A stretch of 64,000 nucleotides of DNA from Trebonia sp963774945 (GCA_963774945.1 CAVZHA010000007.1:248001-312000); one strand, 5' to 3'; positions 18,201 through 28,279 are shown, counted from the first letter of the stretch. A program made the numbers and translations. Notes: generated by a model from the letters alone, not told the origin.

Positions 18201-21200
18201 GTAGTCCCCGTCCGGGTTGACGACCTCGTCCTGGAAGCCGTCCACGTCGTAGCCGTAGGCGGTCGTCTCGCCCGCGGGCGTCGGTCTGCGACAGCACCCG
18301 CCCGCCGTTCAGCAGGTCATACTCCCACGATCAGCGTGTTGCCGCCTGGGTCGGTGACGGTCTCGGTCTCCGTCGGGGTCGAGCCCGCCGAGTTCTTCGA
18401 CGCGCTCCACTCGCCGCTCACCTGGGCCGCGGTCAGCTGCGCGTGGTAGGAGCGACACGTCGCCGAGGTCGACCGGTGAAGTAACTGGCGTACCCGGTGT
18501 TGCGCGCTCTTCTCGTAGTGCGACTCGTCCGGCCAGCCGCCGCCGATGAACCCGGCGCCGACGTAGTCGTTGAGCTGATCCGGTCCGCCGGAGCCCGTGA
18601 CGCTGCCGGACAGGGTGGCCGTTGGCCGCCCCGTCGACGTACAGCACCTGGCTGCGGCCTCGCGCCGCCAGCACGACGTTGTGCCACTTGCCGTCGTCCA
18701 CCACGGCCGTGGACTTGACCGGCGTCGCGACCTTGCCGTCCCAGAACTCGCCGTACAGGTGCCCGTCGATCCCGACGTAGAGCGAGGGCGCGTAGTCGTG
18801 TCGTGCGTCGACGGTGGGCAGCGTGGCCGCCGAGGACGAGAACAGCACGCCCGCCGGCCGTCGACGTCTTGAACCAGAGGGAGAGGGTCTGGTTCCCGTG
18901 CCGCGTCGACCAGGCGACGGCAGGACGAGGTCGGAGGTCGTGCCGTTGAACGAGTCCATCGTCGTGTCGGCGAACTGGCCGCCGGTGACGCCCTCGGTGA
19001 CGTTGTTGTAGGTCGCCGTGCCGCCGACCACCTGGTTCACCGCGTCGGAGGTCCCGGAGTCGCCGAGCCGCCAGTAGTCCAGCGGCTCGTTGCCGAGCAC
19101 CGAGGCCACGTACGGCTGGCTTGAGCCGCCCACCGTCGGCGCGTTCAGCTGCCAGGTGCCGCCGTTGTCGTCGGTCACCGAGGTCGTCCGGCCGGAGAGC
19201 GGATCGTAGGACACCTGCGCGTACGCCTTGCCGGACGGACGGGTCACCCCGGTCAGCAGGTCCGCCTGATGGGTGCCCGGGCACCGTACAGCGTGGTCAC
19301 CTCGTTGACGGTCAGCGGGCGGGTCCAGAACGCCACGTCCGAGATGTCGCCGGTGAAGTAGGTCGCGTAGCCGGTGGTGCCGCTCTTCTGGTAGTTCGCC
19401 TCGTTGGGCCAGTTGCCGCCGAGGAACCCGGCGCCAATGTAGTCGTTGGCCTGCGCGGAGACGCTCACCGTTCCGGCCAGGGACGTCCCCTGCTGGACCC
19501 CGTCCAGGTACAAGGTCTGGGTGTTGCCCGCCGCGGTCAGCGTCGCCTGGTGCCAATTGCCGTCGGTGACGGTGGCCGAGGTCGCCATCGGCGCGATGCT
19601 GCCCTGCCAGAACTCGCCGTGCAGCTTCCCGTCGCTGCCGATGTACAGCGACGGGGTGTAGCTGCCGGTGGTGGTGCCGGCGCTGAGCGGGCTGCTCTGG
19701 TAGGAGAACAGCACCCCGTTGGCGGTGGTGGTCTTGAACCACAGCGAGACCGACTGGTACGACTCGCCCGAGACGAGGTTCTGCGGCAGCGTCACCTGCG
19801 ATGACGTCCCGTCGAAGGTCGAGGCCGTCGCCGACGAGCCTGCCAGCGGCCCGGCGTCGGTGCCCGTCGCGCCGAAGTAGGTCGCGTTGTCGGTGCCCTC
19901 GTTGAGCATGACCGACGAGGCGGCCGTCGTCCCCGAGGTCTCGTCCAGCCGCCAGTACGACGCTGGACCGGTGTCCAGCACCGACTCCGGGTAGTCCGAG
20001 CCTGAGGTGTAGGTGTAGCTGGTGCAGTGCGACCAGTCCTGCGGCGGGCACACCGATGCCAGCATGTCCTTGGAGTAGTTGTACTCCCAGGTGAGGTCGG
20101 TGCTCTGGTCGGTCCGTCACCGGGTTGGTGAACACCTGGGACACGTGCGGGTAGAGCGCGCCGGACGCGGTCGCCCAGTTCACCCCCAGCGTCCGCCCCG
20201 ATGCCGCGGTGATCTGGGTGATCTCGTGAGGGCGCGGACGAGGTCCAGGTGAACGTCTCGGTGTGCCCGAGCGCGTCGGTGATCGACGTGATCCCGTAGG
20301 CGCCCGACGGGAGGGGCTGCGTGAAGGTGTAGACCGTGTCGTTCTTGTCGGTCAGGGTGAAGCCGCCGGAGACGGACGCCAGCGTCGCGTACCGGCCGGG
20401 CGGCGCCACGTACGCCCCGGTGGACGTCAGGCCGAACGCGACCTCTTCACCGTCGGGGTACGTCACGACCTCGGTTGCGGTCGTCCCGGCCGCGCTGGTC
20501 TGCCCGGGCGCCACCTTCATGTCCAGGACCGATGACCAGCCGGCCCCGAACGCACCGGTGAGGCGCGGGTCCTGGCTGTTGTAGTCGCGGGTGATCGCCA
20601 GCGCTGGACCGACCGTCGGCACCTGCGCGTCGGTCGAGGACGTCGTGTAGTCGCCGCTGCCCGCGTCGTACCCGGGGCCGTCCTGATTCTGCGACAGGCC
20701 CGAGGTCACCAGCGGCTGTGGAACCGGCGTGGCGAAATAGTTCGTCGTGCCTGAGGTGGACGTGTCCACCCCGTCGGAGTCCTGAACCGTCCAGTCGTAG
20801 GTCTGTCCCCACGTCAGCTTGCCCGACGGCACCGTCCAGTTGCTGGCGGAGATCTCGCCCGAGCTGGCCACCTGCGTGCCGGTTGAGTCGTAGACGGTGA
20901 AGTCGTACTGCAGGGCGTTCGGCCACGAGTCCGGGTCGTGGCCCGACGCGATCAGCTCCGGCGTCAGCGTCGCGGAGTTGTAGTTGTTCGGCGGGTACTG
21001 GTGGTCGATCTGCGGCGCGGTGTCGGCGGTGTAGGTCAGCGTCAGGTACGGCTCGCAGTTGCCGACGCAGTTCCCGCCCTCCGACGCGGTGATGGCCCCG
21101 TCGTTAGCGGAGTCGAACTGCTTCCACATCTGCTCGTCGGTCAGCGACGGGGCGATCGCGAAGCCGTAGTTCGGGACGGTGGTACCGAGCGTCCAGTCGT

Positions 21201-22762
21201 TGAGCAGCGTCAGCCCGTCCGAGTTCACGCCCAGGCTGATCCACCCGCCCATCCCCGGTTTGCCCGTGGTGTTGTCGCACATGGCCGGCGTGGCCACGCC
21301 CGTCCACTGCGCGTCCTTGGTGCCGTAGGCGGGCCCCGGGTAGGTCAGCTTCGCCGTCGCCGACCACGAGCCGGTCACCTGGTAGGCGTATACCTCTTCC
21401 GAGTACGTGCACTGGTAGGCCCACACGTCGAAGAGGCTCAGCGAGGCCGAGGTGATGTGCTGCTTGGGCAGCTGGGCGCCGATCGAGGGGAAGCTCAGGA
21501 AGTCGATGTCCTCGAACGTTCCGTTGCTGTCGGTCACCGTGCCGGAGGGAAGGAACTCCGAGGGGCCGTTGTCGGCGGACTGGTTGGTCCCGTTCAGCTG
21601 CTGCACGTAGGTCGAGGTCGACACGTTCGGCGACAGGGTCGGGTCGATAACCACGGGGAATACCCGGCCCGGCGCGTCCAGCCAGGACTTGTCGAGCGTC
21701 ATCTCCAGCGCGGTTCCGCCCTGGTAGGGAACCAGCTGGTACGTGAGCACCGACGACGCCTGTGAGTCCCCGTCGGCCAGGTTGACCGGGCCGGACCGGG
21801 CCACCGCGGGCGGGATCACCCACACCACGTTGCCCGCGCTGTCCTTCAGGTCGACCGCATCGCCGTCAAGCGACGGGGTCAGCCCCGTGACATTCAGCGG
21901 GAACAGCCACGACGGGCCGGCCTGCGCCGAGTGCAGCGTCAGGGTCTCGCTGAGGCCGGTCGCGGTCGCGGTCTCGGTCACGTCCGTCTGCGGCATGATG
22001 CCGGGGTAGGTCACCGACGACCCGCTCTGCACGCCGGTCACGGTGGCCGCCCCGGCCAGCGAGAACGACACCGACTGGGCGCCGCCGTCCGTTGTCAGCG
22101 TCCCCAGCGACTGGCTGCCGGTGGCGGCGAAGCTGGCGCCGACCGAGTTCGCCTTCTCCTGCCAGCGCCCTCCGCTGCCGCGCACGAGGTCCTCGTTGAT
22201 CGGCGCCCACGTCCCTGACGAGGTCTTGTAGTTCACCGGTCCCGGGTAGACGTGCCGCGTGTAAGAGCCGTCGGCGTTCTTGTAGAGCACGGACTGGGCC
22301 GTGGTCGCGGACGGGACCGCGGTGGAGGTCTCGGCGTTGAACACGCCCTGCGCCTCGCCCGTCGCGAACTCGACGCGCCGACAGCCCGTGCGGGTGGTAG
22401 GCCGGGCGCTGCCCCCGGCCCGGACCCGGCTGGCGGCCCGCCGCGTGAGCTACCGCCCTGGTTACCGCAGCGGGCACGCTGTGCGGGCGGCCCGCGGCGG
22501 TCCCCGACTGCTGCTTCGGCGTCTGCGGGACGGGCGCGTGTCGCCCGGTCAGGAAGTCGACGACGCCGACCGCGGCCGAGCGGATTGAGCCGGCCGTCGG
22601 CAGGCGCAACTGAGTGCTCCCGGTGCCCGCCGCAGGCATTGCGAGGAAGCCGAGCAGCGCCACCGCCATCAGCCCGGACGTGCCCCGATGGATGGCCCGC
22701 CGCCGCGACGGACCCCGCCACGAAGCACCACGGCCGCGCTTGTGGCCAGTACCGAAACGCAC
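11888..22762 (-). CDS. Giant secreted Rhs/YD-repeat polymorphic toxin (many frame changes as read)
   Basis: About 10.9 kb, encoding roughly 3,600 residues. GTG 22762 (GGTGGA upstream) starts a basic N-terminus and hydrophobic signal segment (LMAVALLGFLAMPAAG). In order there are a DNRLRE-like beta domain (about 21.6-21.0 kb), an Rhs N-terminal segment (RDYNSQDPRLTGAFGAGW, about 20.6 kb), two LamG-like concanavalin domains (20.0-19.2 and 19.1-18.4 kb), YD repeats, and a third LamG (about 16.9-16.3 kb). More YD repeats follow, then the Rhs core (WYTPSTGDFDSAD...DPFAYAGDDPLDGTDPSGH, about 13.7 kb), a helical segment, a Hint domain and the toxin tip. More than a dozen frame switches are needed, yet coding character never lapses. 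It presumably acts in contact-dependent or secreted antagonism. Confidence 0.85.
12224..12700 (-). other. Pretoxin Hint domain
   Basis: Begins with SFTAATGVLLAS near 12690 and continues with LKVGDKVKAVNTKTGK, TTASHLFWDPSLDYGWIPAN, MHLKTPDDQTAVV and DGWMWDLTV, ending VLVHN. This is the Hint/intein-like protease found before tips of actinobacterial Rhs proteins, which releases the tip. The usual first Cys is a Ser, which is common in this subfamily. Frame changes occur near 12620 and 12410. The segments 12294-12307 and 12321-12340 are identical to segments in the displaced tip 2. Confidence 0.7.
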
Positions 22763-23027
22763 TATTCCACCCGTTCTACCGCACATAGTGCACAAATTGC
22801 CTAACGCGGGAGAGCCTTGCACATTTCCTAAGCCGCTCTAAAGGTAGTCTTCAGGAAATTTTCATAACAAACGAGTAACGTTACACAGTCTTCAACATTT
22901 ACCCAGGTCGCGGCCGGCGCTCATCACACCCGGTAACCGTCATTCAAGGATTGACCACCGCGGCGATCGCGAGCTCCCGGAGCGCGGAACGGACAGGACC
23001 GTGATGGCCATGCCAAGCACCGCAGCT
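22763..23027. other. Intergenic region upstream of the Rhs gene
   Basis: 265 bp, clearly more AT-rich between about 22825 and 22910 than its surroundings, lying between the lipoprotein gene and the Rhs start. It should contain the Rhs promoter. A perfect 10-bp palindrome GTAACGTTAC occurs at 22875-22884. I could not assign a convincing -35/-10 pair. Confidence 0.5.
22875..22884. promoter_or_regulatory. Palindrome GTAACGTTAC, possible operator of the Rhs gene
   Basis: A perfect 10-bp palindrome inside the AT-rich stretch about 110 bp upstream of the Rhs start. It is short, and no regulator gene adjoins it, so an operator role is only a possibility. Confidence 0.25.
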
Positions 23028-23531
23028 TCAGGCGTCGCTCGTGACTAGGCCTGCCACGCCCGACTGGACCGAAGCCGGATCCCCCCCGACGACTGCGACG
23101 TTGGCGGCGGCCCCCGCGACCGGCCCGGCCGACGTGCTCAGCACGGCGAACCGGACGGTGCGGAACTGACCGGCATCCGCGATGACCGCAGCCTGTTCCG
23201 CCGCCCCGGCGGCGATGATGACATCGCACTGCTGGACGACCAGCGACCCGAGGTAGGTGGTAGCGTTCGCCTCGGTCTGCGGCCCGCTCACCGCGAGGTA
23301 GGACACCTTCGCATGGGTGGCCAGCGACGCGCTCTGCATGCCCGCCCACGCTCGCGCGGCCACCGTATCGGCGGTGCCACGCACCCCGGTCAGCAGGCAC
23401 GCCCGGTAGTTCGTGTACGCCCGGGCTCTGGGGGTGCTGGCAGGCTGCGCCCCTGATCCGCACCCCGCGATCGTGCACCCGGCGGCAAGGACGACCGCCA
23501 CCGCCAAGAACCATCGCATTTGCCCGCGCAT
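23028..23531 (-). CDS. Small lipoprotein, periplasmic-binding-protein-like
   Basis: About 167 residues from ATG 23531, preceded by GGGAG nine bases upstream; the longer start at 23567 is less likely. The N-terminus MRGQMRWFLAVAVVLAAGC is a lipoprotein signal with a lipobox ending at Cys. The rest (NYRACLLTGVRGTADTVAARAWAGMQSA, DVIIAAGAAEQAAVIADA) resembles the N-terminal lobe of BMP/PnrA-family solute-binding lipoproteins but is too short for a complete two-lobe protein. It may be a single-lobe relative of those found in actinobacteria. Its ligand is unknown. It is monocistronic. Confidence 0.6.
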   Translation of the reverse strand: MRGQMRWFLAVAVVLAAGCTIAGCGSGAQPASTPRARAYTNYRACLLTGVRGTADTVAARAWAGMQSASLATHAKVSYLAVSGPQTEANATTYLGSLVVQQCDVIIAAGAAEQAAVIADAGQFRTVRFAVLSTSAGPVAGAAANVAVVGGDPASVQSGVAGLVTSDA

Positions 23532-23678
23532 CCGCACTTTCTCCCACTCGCCACCGGTCCTTGTCAATACCGCAAATGCGGATTAAATTCTCCGTCGCGG
23601 ACTGAAGAGGGGAGAAACAGCGGGCCTGGAAAGAGACGCCCGGGACCGTTCGATAGACGGATTTTGATCTTTCTGCCC

Positions 23679-24680
23679 TTAGGGGGCCGGGGTCTCCCGG
23701 ACGACTTCGGCGGGGTCCTTGTCGTCGCGCAGGCCCTCGTAGCGGGGCTGGCGGAGCAGGCCGTCGGTGGTCCACTCGGCGAACTCGATCTGGGCGACCA
23801 TCCGCGGCTGCGCCCAGTGCACGCCCGCCCGCGGCGGCTTGCCGTTGGCGAACGGCGAGGTGTCGCGTTCCTGCGCGGACAGCGACTCGTGCAGGCTCAG
23901 CAGGGTCGCGGCGCTGAACCCGGTTCCGACCTTGCCCGCGTAGGTCAGCTGGCCGTCGGCGTCGTAGTAGCCGACCAGGAGGGCGCCCAGACCCTGCCGT
24001 GAGCCCTGCGGGTCGGTCCAGCCGCCTATCACGAACTCCTGGCCGGTGATGCACTTGAACTTGAGCCAGTTGCGGGTGCGGCCCTCGGCGTAGGGGGCGT
24101 CGGCGCGCTTGGCGATCAGGCCCTCCCAGCCGTCCACGCACGCCTGCGCGTAGAACGCCTCGCCATCCCCCGTGCGGTGCTCGGTGTAGCGGAGCGGCCC
24201 GGCGAAATCGAGCAGGGCGTGCAGCTTGTCCTTGCGCTCGCGCTGCGGCAGACCGCGGGTGTCCTGGCCGGCCGCGAACAGCATGTCGAAGATGTAGTAG
24301 AACACCGGGAAATCCTCGATGAGCTTCTGGGCCGGGTGGGCGACGCCCAGCCGCTGCTGCAGCAGCGAGAAGCTGGTCTGCCCGTCGCGGAAGCCGACCA
24401 CCTCACCGTCGACGACGAAATCGTCCGCCTGCTGGGCCAGGAGCGCGTCCGCGACCTCGGGGAACGTGCTCGTCACGTCGCGGTCGTTGCGGGTCAGCAG
24501 GCGCACCCTCGACCCGTCGCGGAACGCGAGCAGCCGCTCTCCGTCCAGCTTCCGCTCGAACAGCCACTGCGGGTCGGAGAACCGGTCCTTGGTCAGCGTG
24601 GCCAGCTGCGGCTGGGCCCACGACGGGATCTTCCCGGACTCGACCGCCCCCTGGGCGCCCGCTGCCTGCTCCCCTGCCAT
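23679..24680 (-). CDS. ATP-dependent DNA ligase (LigC/LigD type)
   Basis: A 333-residue intact protein starting at ATG 24680, with GGGGGAGGA eight bases upstream. It catalyses ATP-dependent sealing of DNA nicks. The adenylated lysine motif is FERKLDGER (KxDG). Other motifs are VVDGEVVGF, FDMLF, GWEGLIAKR and NWLKFK, in the order typical of the ligase catalytic core, followed by an OB-fold with YAGKVGTGFS. The absence of LigD polymerase or phosphoesterase domains makes it a stand-alone LigC-like enzyme, probably in repair rather than replication. No Ku gene is seen nearby. Confidence 0.9.
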   Translation of the reverse strand: MAGEQAAGAQGAVESGKIPSWAQPQLATLTKDRFSDPQWLFERKLDGERLLAFRDGSRVRLLTRNDRDVTSTFPEVADALLAQQADDFVVDGEVVGFRDGQTSFSLLQQRLGVAHPAQKLIEDFPVFYYIFDMLFAAGQDTRGLPQRERKDKLHALLDFAGPLRYTEHRTGDGEAFYAQACVDGWEGLIAKRADAPYAEGRTRNWLKFKCITGQEFVIGGWTDPQGSRQGLGALLVGYYDADGQLTYAGKVGTGFSAATLLSLHESLSAQERDTSPFANGKPPRAGVHWAQPRMVAQIEFAEWTTDGLLRQPRYEGLRDDKDPAEVVRETPAP

Positions 24681-24800
24681 CGCTGCCGTCCTCCCCCGTG
24701 CCACCTTCACAAACACCTTACGCAGACGGCCTCGGCGGCCGATACCGGGGCAGCGCCCGGCGGCCGCAGGCAGGCTCTGGGCAACCTGCCGGCGCGCGAG

Positions 24801-24806
24801 TAGCGT
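24801..24806 (+). promoter_or_regulatory. -10 box TAGCGT, leaderless promoter of the amidase
   Basis: TAGCGT is followed by exactly seven bases and then GTG 24814. There is no ribosome-binding sequence before the start, which fits a leaderless transcript. The same spacing recurs in front of many genes in the window. Confidence 0.5.
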
Positions 24807-24813
24807 GTGCGTC

Positions 24814-26242
24814 GTGGATGAGGAGACGTGGCTGGACGCCACTGCGCAAGCGGACCTTGTCCGCCGCGGCGAGGTAAGCCCCAAGGAACTGGTCGAGGCG
24901 GCCATCGCCCGCATTACGGCGATCAACCCGCAGCTGAACGCGGTGATCCGGACCAGGTTCGACGCCGCCCGGCAGGAGGCCGAGGGCGATTATCTGCCCG
25001 ACGGCCCGTTCCGCGGCGTCCCGATGTTGTTCAAGGACCTTGGCTGCACGGTCGAGGGCGAGGTGACGGCGTTCGGGCTCGGACCACTGCGCGACCTCGC
25101 GATCCCGGTGACGTCTTATCTGGCGGACCAGTTCCGGTCGGCCGGCTTCATCGCGCTTGGCCGGACCAACGTGCCTGAGCTCGGCACCACGGTCACCACC
25201 GAGCCGCGCAGCTTCCCGCCCGCCCGCAACCCGTGGAACCCCGGGCATTCGACCGGCGGGTCGTCGGGCGGCTCGGCCGCCGCGGTCGCCTCGGGCATGG
25301 TGGCGGTGGCGCACGCCAACGACGGCGGCGGCTCCATCCGCATCCCGGCCAGCGAGTGCGGGCTGGTCGGGCTCAAGCCCACCCGCGGGCGGGTCAGCCA
25401 GGGGCCGATCACCGGGGAGGCCTGGGCCGGCAGCACGATCGACGGAGCGGTCACCCGCTCGGTCCGCGACGCGGCCGGCATTCTGGACGTGATCAGCAGG
25501 CCGATGCCGGGCGACCCGTACTACGCGCCGCCGCTGCCGCGTCTGCTCGCGCAGGAGGTCGGCGCCGACCCAGGCCGGCTGCAGGATCGGGTTCCTCGAT
25601 CAGACGGGTGTGCCGGGCTACCTCGATGATCCGCAGTGCCGCGCGGCGGTAGCCGGCGCGGCGTCGCTGCTTGAGTCGCTCGGCCACCACGTCGAGCAGT
25701 CCGCGCCCGCTGCCATGTTCGAGCCGGAGATCGCCCGGCACTTCAATATCATCATCGCGGCCGACACCGAAGCGACCATGCGGGCCTTCGAGATGCTGCT
25801 CGGCCGGCCGATCGGCGAGGACGAGATCGAGCCGCGCAACGCCGCCTACCGCCGGGCCGGCCGGCAGCTCGGCGCGGCTGACTACCTGCAGAGCCGGGCC
25901 TGGCTGGGGATGTGGGCCCGCCGGATGGCGGACTGGTGGGGCAGCTATGACCTGCTGCTGACGCCCACCCTCGGCGCGCCGCCGCCGGAACTGGGCTGGT
26001 TCACCGCGGCCGGCCCGCAGGAGGAGGGGAACCGGATCGCCAGCTTCATCCCCTACACCCCGCAGTTCAACATGACCGGCCAGCCGGCCGTCAGCCTTCC
26101 CCTGCACTGGACCCCCGAGGACCTGCCGGTCGGGGTGCAGCTGGTCGCGGCCTACGGACGCGAGGACCTCCTGGTCCGCATCGCCAGCCAGCTCGAGCAG
26201 GCCGCACCCTGGAGCCATCGGCACCCGGCGGTGCACGCCTGA
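24814..26242 (+). CDS. Amidase signature family hydrolase (one frame change as read)
   Basis: About 475 residues from GTG 24814 (24805 also possible). The amidase signature is complete: catalytic Lys in PMLFKDLG, the Ser-cisSer-Lys triad region GHSTGGSSGGSAAAVASG, and NDGGGSIRIPAS. The C-terminal half (FMNMTGQPAVSLP-type sequence, here FNMTGQPAVSLPL, then GVQLVAAYGREDLL) is also typical. It hydrolyses a carboxamide, but the substrate cannot be told. The frame shifts by one base near 25580, between GRLQ and IGFLDQTGVPG, most likely an assembly error. The stop is adjacent to the convergent PIG-L-like gene. Confidence 0.85.
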
Positions 26243-26956
26243 CTAGGCCGTGACTAGGGCCTGATTGTCGCTCTGGGCGGGAATCCGTCCCGGCGGCCGC
26301 AGCCAGCGCAGGGTTTCGCCGCTGCCGAGCAGGTCCAGGCGGCGGATCAGCGTGGGCAGCACCTCGGACTGACTGGCGTGGGCGGCGGCGGCGGACTTCT
26401 GGATCGCGCGGGCGATTTCCTCATCGACGCCCAGGTCGATCGTCCAGCCGCCGCCCATGCCCCGCCGGGTCGACGCCACCGCGGGCACCCCGGCCGCTGT
26501 GGCAGCGGCTACGGCGGCGCGCGCGACGGCGGTGTCGGCGCGGTCGCCTGCCTCAGGGGCGACGACAAGGAGCAGGTCAGCAGCACGGTCGACGATCGCC
26601 CGGCCGATCCGCTCGGCCAGCTCGGCAGTCGGGTACTCGTGCAGCTCACCGTCGCGGTAGTTCGCCACCGCGACCCCGCCGAGGCCGAGGATGGAGGCCG
26701 CCAGCTGGGTCTCCCAGGGCCGGATGGCCTCGAGCCTGCCGGTGCCTGAGTTCTGCCCGGCGGCCTCGCCCCGGGTCAGGGCGAGCAGGCTGAGGCTGGC
26801 CCCCGCCCGGCGAAACGCGTACAGAATGCCGCCCAGATCGGCCGATTCCTGTCCTGGCCGCGCGGTCACTGCCAGCACCGAGACGGCCCTGGGCAGCGAT
26901 CCGGCTGCGGACTCGCTTGGCGGCCTTGGTCGCGGGATGGTTGGCGTGCTCGTCAT
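26243..26956 (-). CDS. PIG-L/LmbE-like protein lacking the metal-binding motif
   Basis: A 237-residue protein with the overall PIG-L deacetylase pattern (AVSVLAVTARPGQESADLGGILYAFRRAGASLSLLALTRGEA, ETQLAASILGLGGVAVANYRDGEL), read here in pieces. In active PIG-L enzymes the first motif is AHPDDE with His, Asp, Asp contacting zinc; here it is ARPGQE. The zinc ligands appear lost, so it may be non-catalytic or work differently. I recall similar ARPGQES variants in other actinobacteria, which suggests a real subfamily rather than error. It is convergent with the amidase, with no spacing. Confidence 0.75.
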   Translation of the reverse strand: MTSTPTIPRPRPPSESAAGSLPRAVSVLAVTARPGQESADLGGILYAFRRAGASLSLLALTRGEAAGQNSGTGRLEAIRPWETQLAASILGLGGVAVANYRDGELHEYPTAELAERIGRAIVDRAADLLLVVAPEAGDRADTAVARAAVAAATAAGVPAVASTRRGMGGGWTIDLGVDEEIARAIQKSAAAAHASQSEVLPTLIRRLDLLGSGETLRWLRPPGRIPAQSDNQALVTA

Positions 26957-27274
26957 CGTGGTCTCCTGCCGGGGTCGGTTACCGGGCCGCTGGCCGCGTG
27001 CGCTTCGCCGGGCCAGCTGTTTTCAGCCTGCTCGAACCCCGTGCGGGTGCTGTGCAGCGGATGTGGAGATCAGATGGAAGGGCCTCACGGGCACCTGGGT
27101 TCTCCTGCGCCTGTCCGCCTTCGGCCGAAGAATCGGGCCAGAAACGGGGCCTCGAGGCCGAGACCCGTGCGACACGCAGAGCGAATGAGGACACGGTGTG
27201 CGATCAGTACCGGTAAGCTCACGGGTGGCGCGGCGAGGTCGCGTCATAGCATGGCTGATAGAGGACGTGGAGAG
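26957..27274. other. Intergenic region upstream of the cold-shock gene
   Basis: 318 bp between the divergent PIG-L-like gene and the cold-shock gene. Several open frames occur but none has coding character or a ribosome site. Cold-shock genes often have a long 5' leader, which could occupy the right part. No specific element was recognised. Confidence 0.4.
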
Positions 27275-27478
27275 ATGGCAACAGGAACAGTGAAGTGGTT
27301 CAACGCCGATAAGGGCTTTGGTTTCATCGCCCCCGATGACGGGACGGCGGACGTGTTCGTGCACTTCTCCGCGATCGCGAGCTCCGGCTACCGCTCCCTG
27401 GACGAGAACCAGAAGGTCGAGTTCGACACGACCCAGGGGCAGAAGGGCCCGCAGGCGGAGAACGTTCGTCCGCTCTAA
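27275..27478 (+). CDS. Cold-shock protein (CspA family)
   Basis: A 67-residue intact protein, a full-length single cold-shock domain. RNP1 is KGFGFI and RNP2 is DVFVHF, the RNA- and ssDNA-contacting motifs. TVKWFNADKGFGFI is the family N-terminus. The start ATG 27275 has GGAG four bases upstream (GTGGAGAG); a longer frame starting at 27041 has no family support. It acts in the cytoplasm as an RNA chaperone. It is transcribed alone, with inverted repeats downstream. Confidence 0.95.
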   Translation: MATGTVKWFNADKGFGFIAPDDGTADVFVHFSAIASSGYRSLDENQKVEFDTTQGQKGPQAENVRPL

Positions 27479-27490
27479 GGCATACGCGCC

Positions 27491-27507
27491 GTGTCACCAG
27501 GTGACAC
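27491..27507. terminator. Hairpin downstream of the cold-shock gene
   Basis: GTGTCACC and GGTGACAC form a perfect 8-bp inverted repeat around a single base, 13 bases after the stop codon. A second small stem (TGCCGC/GCGGCA) follows at 27514-27528. No U tract follows, as is common for actinobacterial terminators; it could equally be a binding site. Confidence 0.4.
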
Positions 27508-27546
27508 CGGCAATTGCCGCTTAGCGGCATCTGGCCTGCTTCGGGT

Positions 27547-27588
27547 GCCGGCCTGCGATCCGGCTTCATGCAAGGAACGCAGGCCGGC
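27547..27588. terminator. Long-armed inverted repeat between csp and GNAT genes
   Basis: GCCGGCCTGCG (27547-27557) pairs perfectly with CGCAGGCCGGC (27578-27588) over a 20-base loop. An 11-bp GC-rich stem is strong enough to act as a terminator for the cold-shock transcript. A regulatory role for the downstream gene is an alternative. Confidence 0.45.
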
Positions 27589-27668
27589 ATTCCCACCGAC
27601 ATCATCGGCTTCACCGCTCCCGGCCGGGGCCCCCGGTTATTGGATGGCGGGATGCCCGAGCGGTGGCG

Positions 27669-27674
27669 TACCGT
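27669..27674 (+). promoter_or_regulatory. -10 box TACCGT, leaderless promoter of the GNAT gene
   Basis: TACCGT, seven bases, then ATG 27682; no ribosome site is present between. Confidence 0.45.
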
Positions 27675-27681
27675 CGCGGCC

Positions 27682-28275
27682 ATGACCCCAGACGCCCCTT
27701 CGGGGCTAACAATCCGGGCCGAGACCCCTGCCGATCAGGGCGAAGTCCGGACCGTGCACGCCTTGGCCTTCAGCGACGGCGAGCGAGTGCCGCGCCTGGT
27801 GGACGCGTTGCGGGCTGCCACGGCAGCGGTACAGCCGCTGTCGCTCGTCGCCACCTTCGGTGACCGCGTTGTCGGGCACGTCATGCTGAGCGCATGCCGA
27901 CTCGACGCGCTGCCTCGGCTGGTCGACGTGTACTCGCTGTCGCCGCTGGGCGTGCTGCCTGAGCATCAGGGCCAGGGCATTGGCACCGCGTTGGTTGAGC
28001 ATGCGCTCGCGGCGGCCGATCAGCATGGGATACCGCTGGTATTTCTCGAGGGGTCGCCGCGGTACTACGGCAAGCGTGGCTTCCGCGCGGCCGAGGAGCT
28101 GGGCTTTCGGGCGCCGAGTCTGCGCTACCCGCCGGGCGCGTTCCAGGTGGCCCGGCTGTCCGCCTGCCAGGACTGGATGACCGGTACTTTCGTCTACTCG
28201 GAGACGTTCTGGGCGCACGACTGCGTTGGGTTGCGCGAGCCAGAGCTGACCGAGTGGACGTCACGGCTTAGATAG
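27682..28275 (+). CDS. GNAT-family N-acetyltransferase
   Basis: A 197-residue intact protein, start at ATG 27682 chosen because of the TACCGT box seven bases upstream. The acetyl-CoA loop is GVLPEHQGQGIGTALVEHAL (Q/RxxGxG/A motif). Before it, VDVYSLSPLGV forms the central strand; after it, VFLEGSPRYYGKRGFRAAEELGF is motif B with the typical YYxKxGF. The overall shape is that of the YhbS-like predicted acetyltransferases. Substrate unknown. It is convergent with the CGNR regulator, four bases apart. Confidence 0.85.
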   Translation: MTPDAPSGLTIRAETPADQGEVRTVHALAFSDGERVPRLVDALRAATAAVQPLSLVATFGDRVVGHVMLSACRLDALPRLVDVYSLSPLGVLPEHQGQGIGTALVEHALAAADQHGIPLVFLEGSPRYYGKRGFRAAEELGFRAPSLRYPPGAFQVARLSACQDWMTGTFVYSETFWAHDCVGLREPELTEWTSRLR

Positions 28276-28279
28276 GGCG

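Noticed and set aside
13000..22800. Long open frames on the plus strand opposite the Rhs gene
   Set aside because: They are antisense shadows produced by high-GC codon bias; none has a ribosome site or recognisable domain, while the minus strand has YD, LamG and Rhs core motifs.
23520..24803. Plus-strand frames opposite the lipoprotein and DNA ligase genes
   Set aside because: No homology or starts; the minus strand carries complete ligase motifs.
26957..27274. A cold-shock riboswitch or small protein in the csp leader
   Set aside because: A long leader is plausible, but I could not identify a specific structure or a conserved ORF; nothing could be supported beyond an intergenic region.
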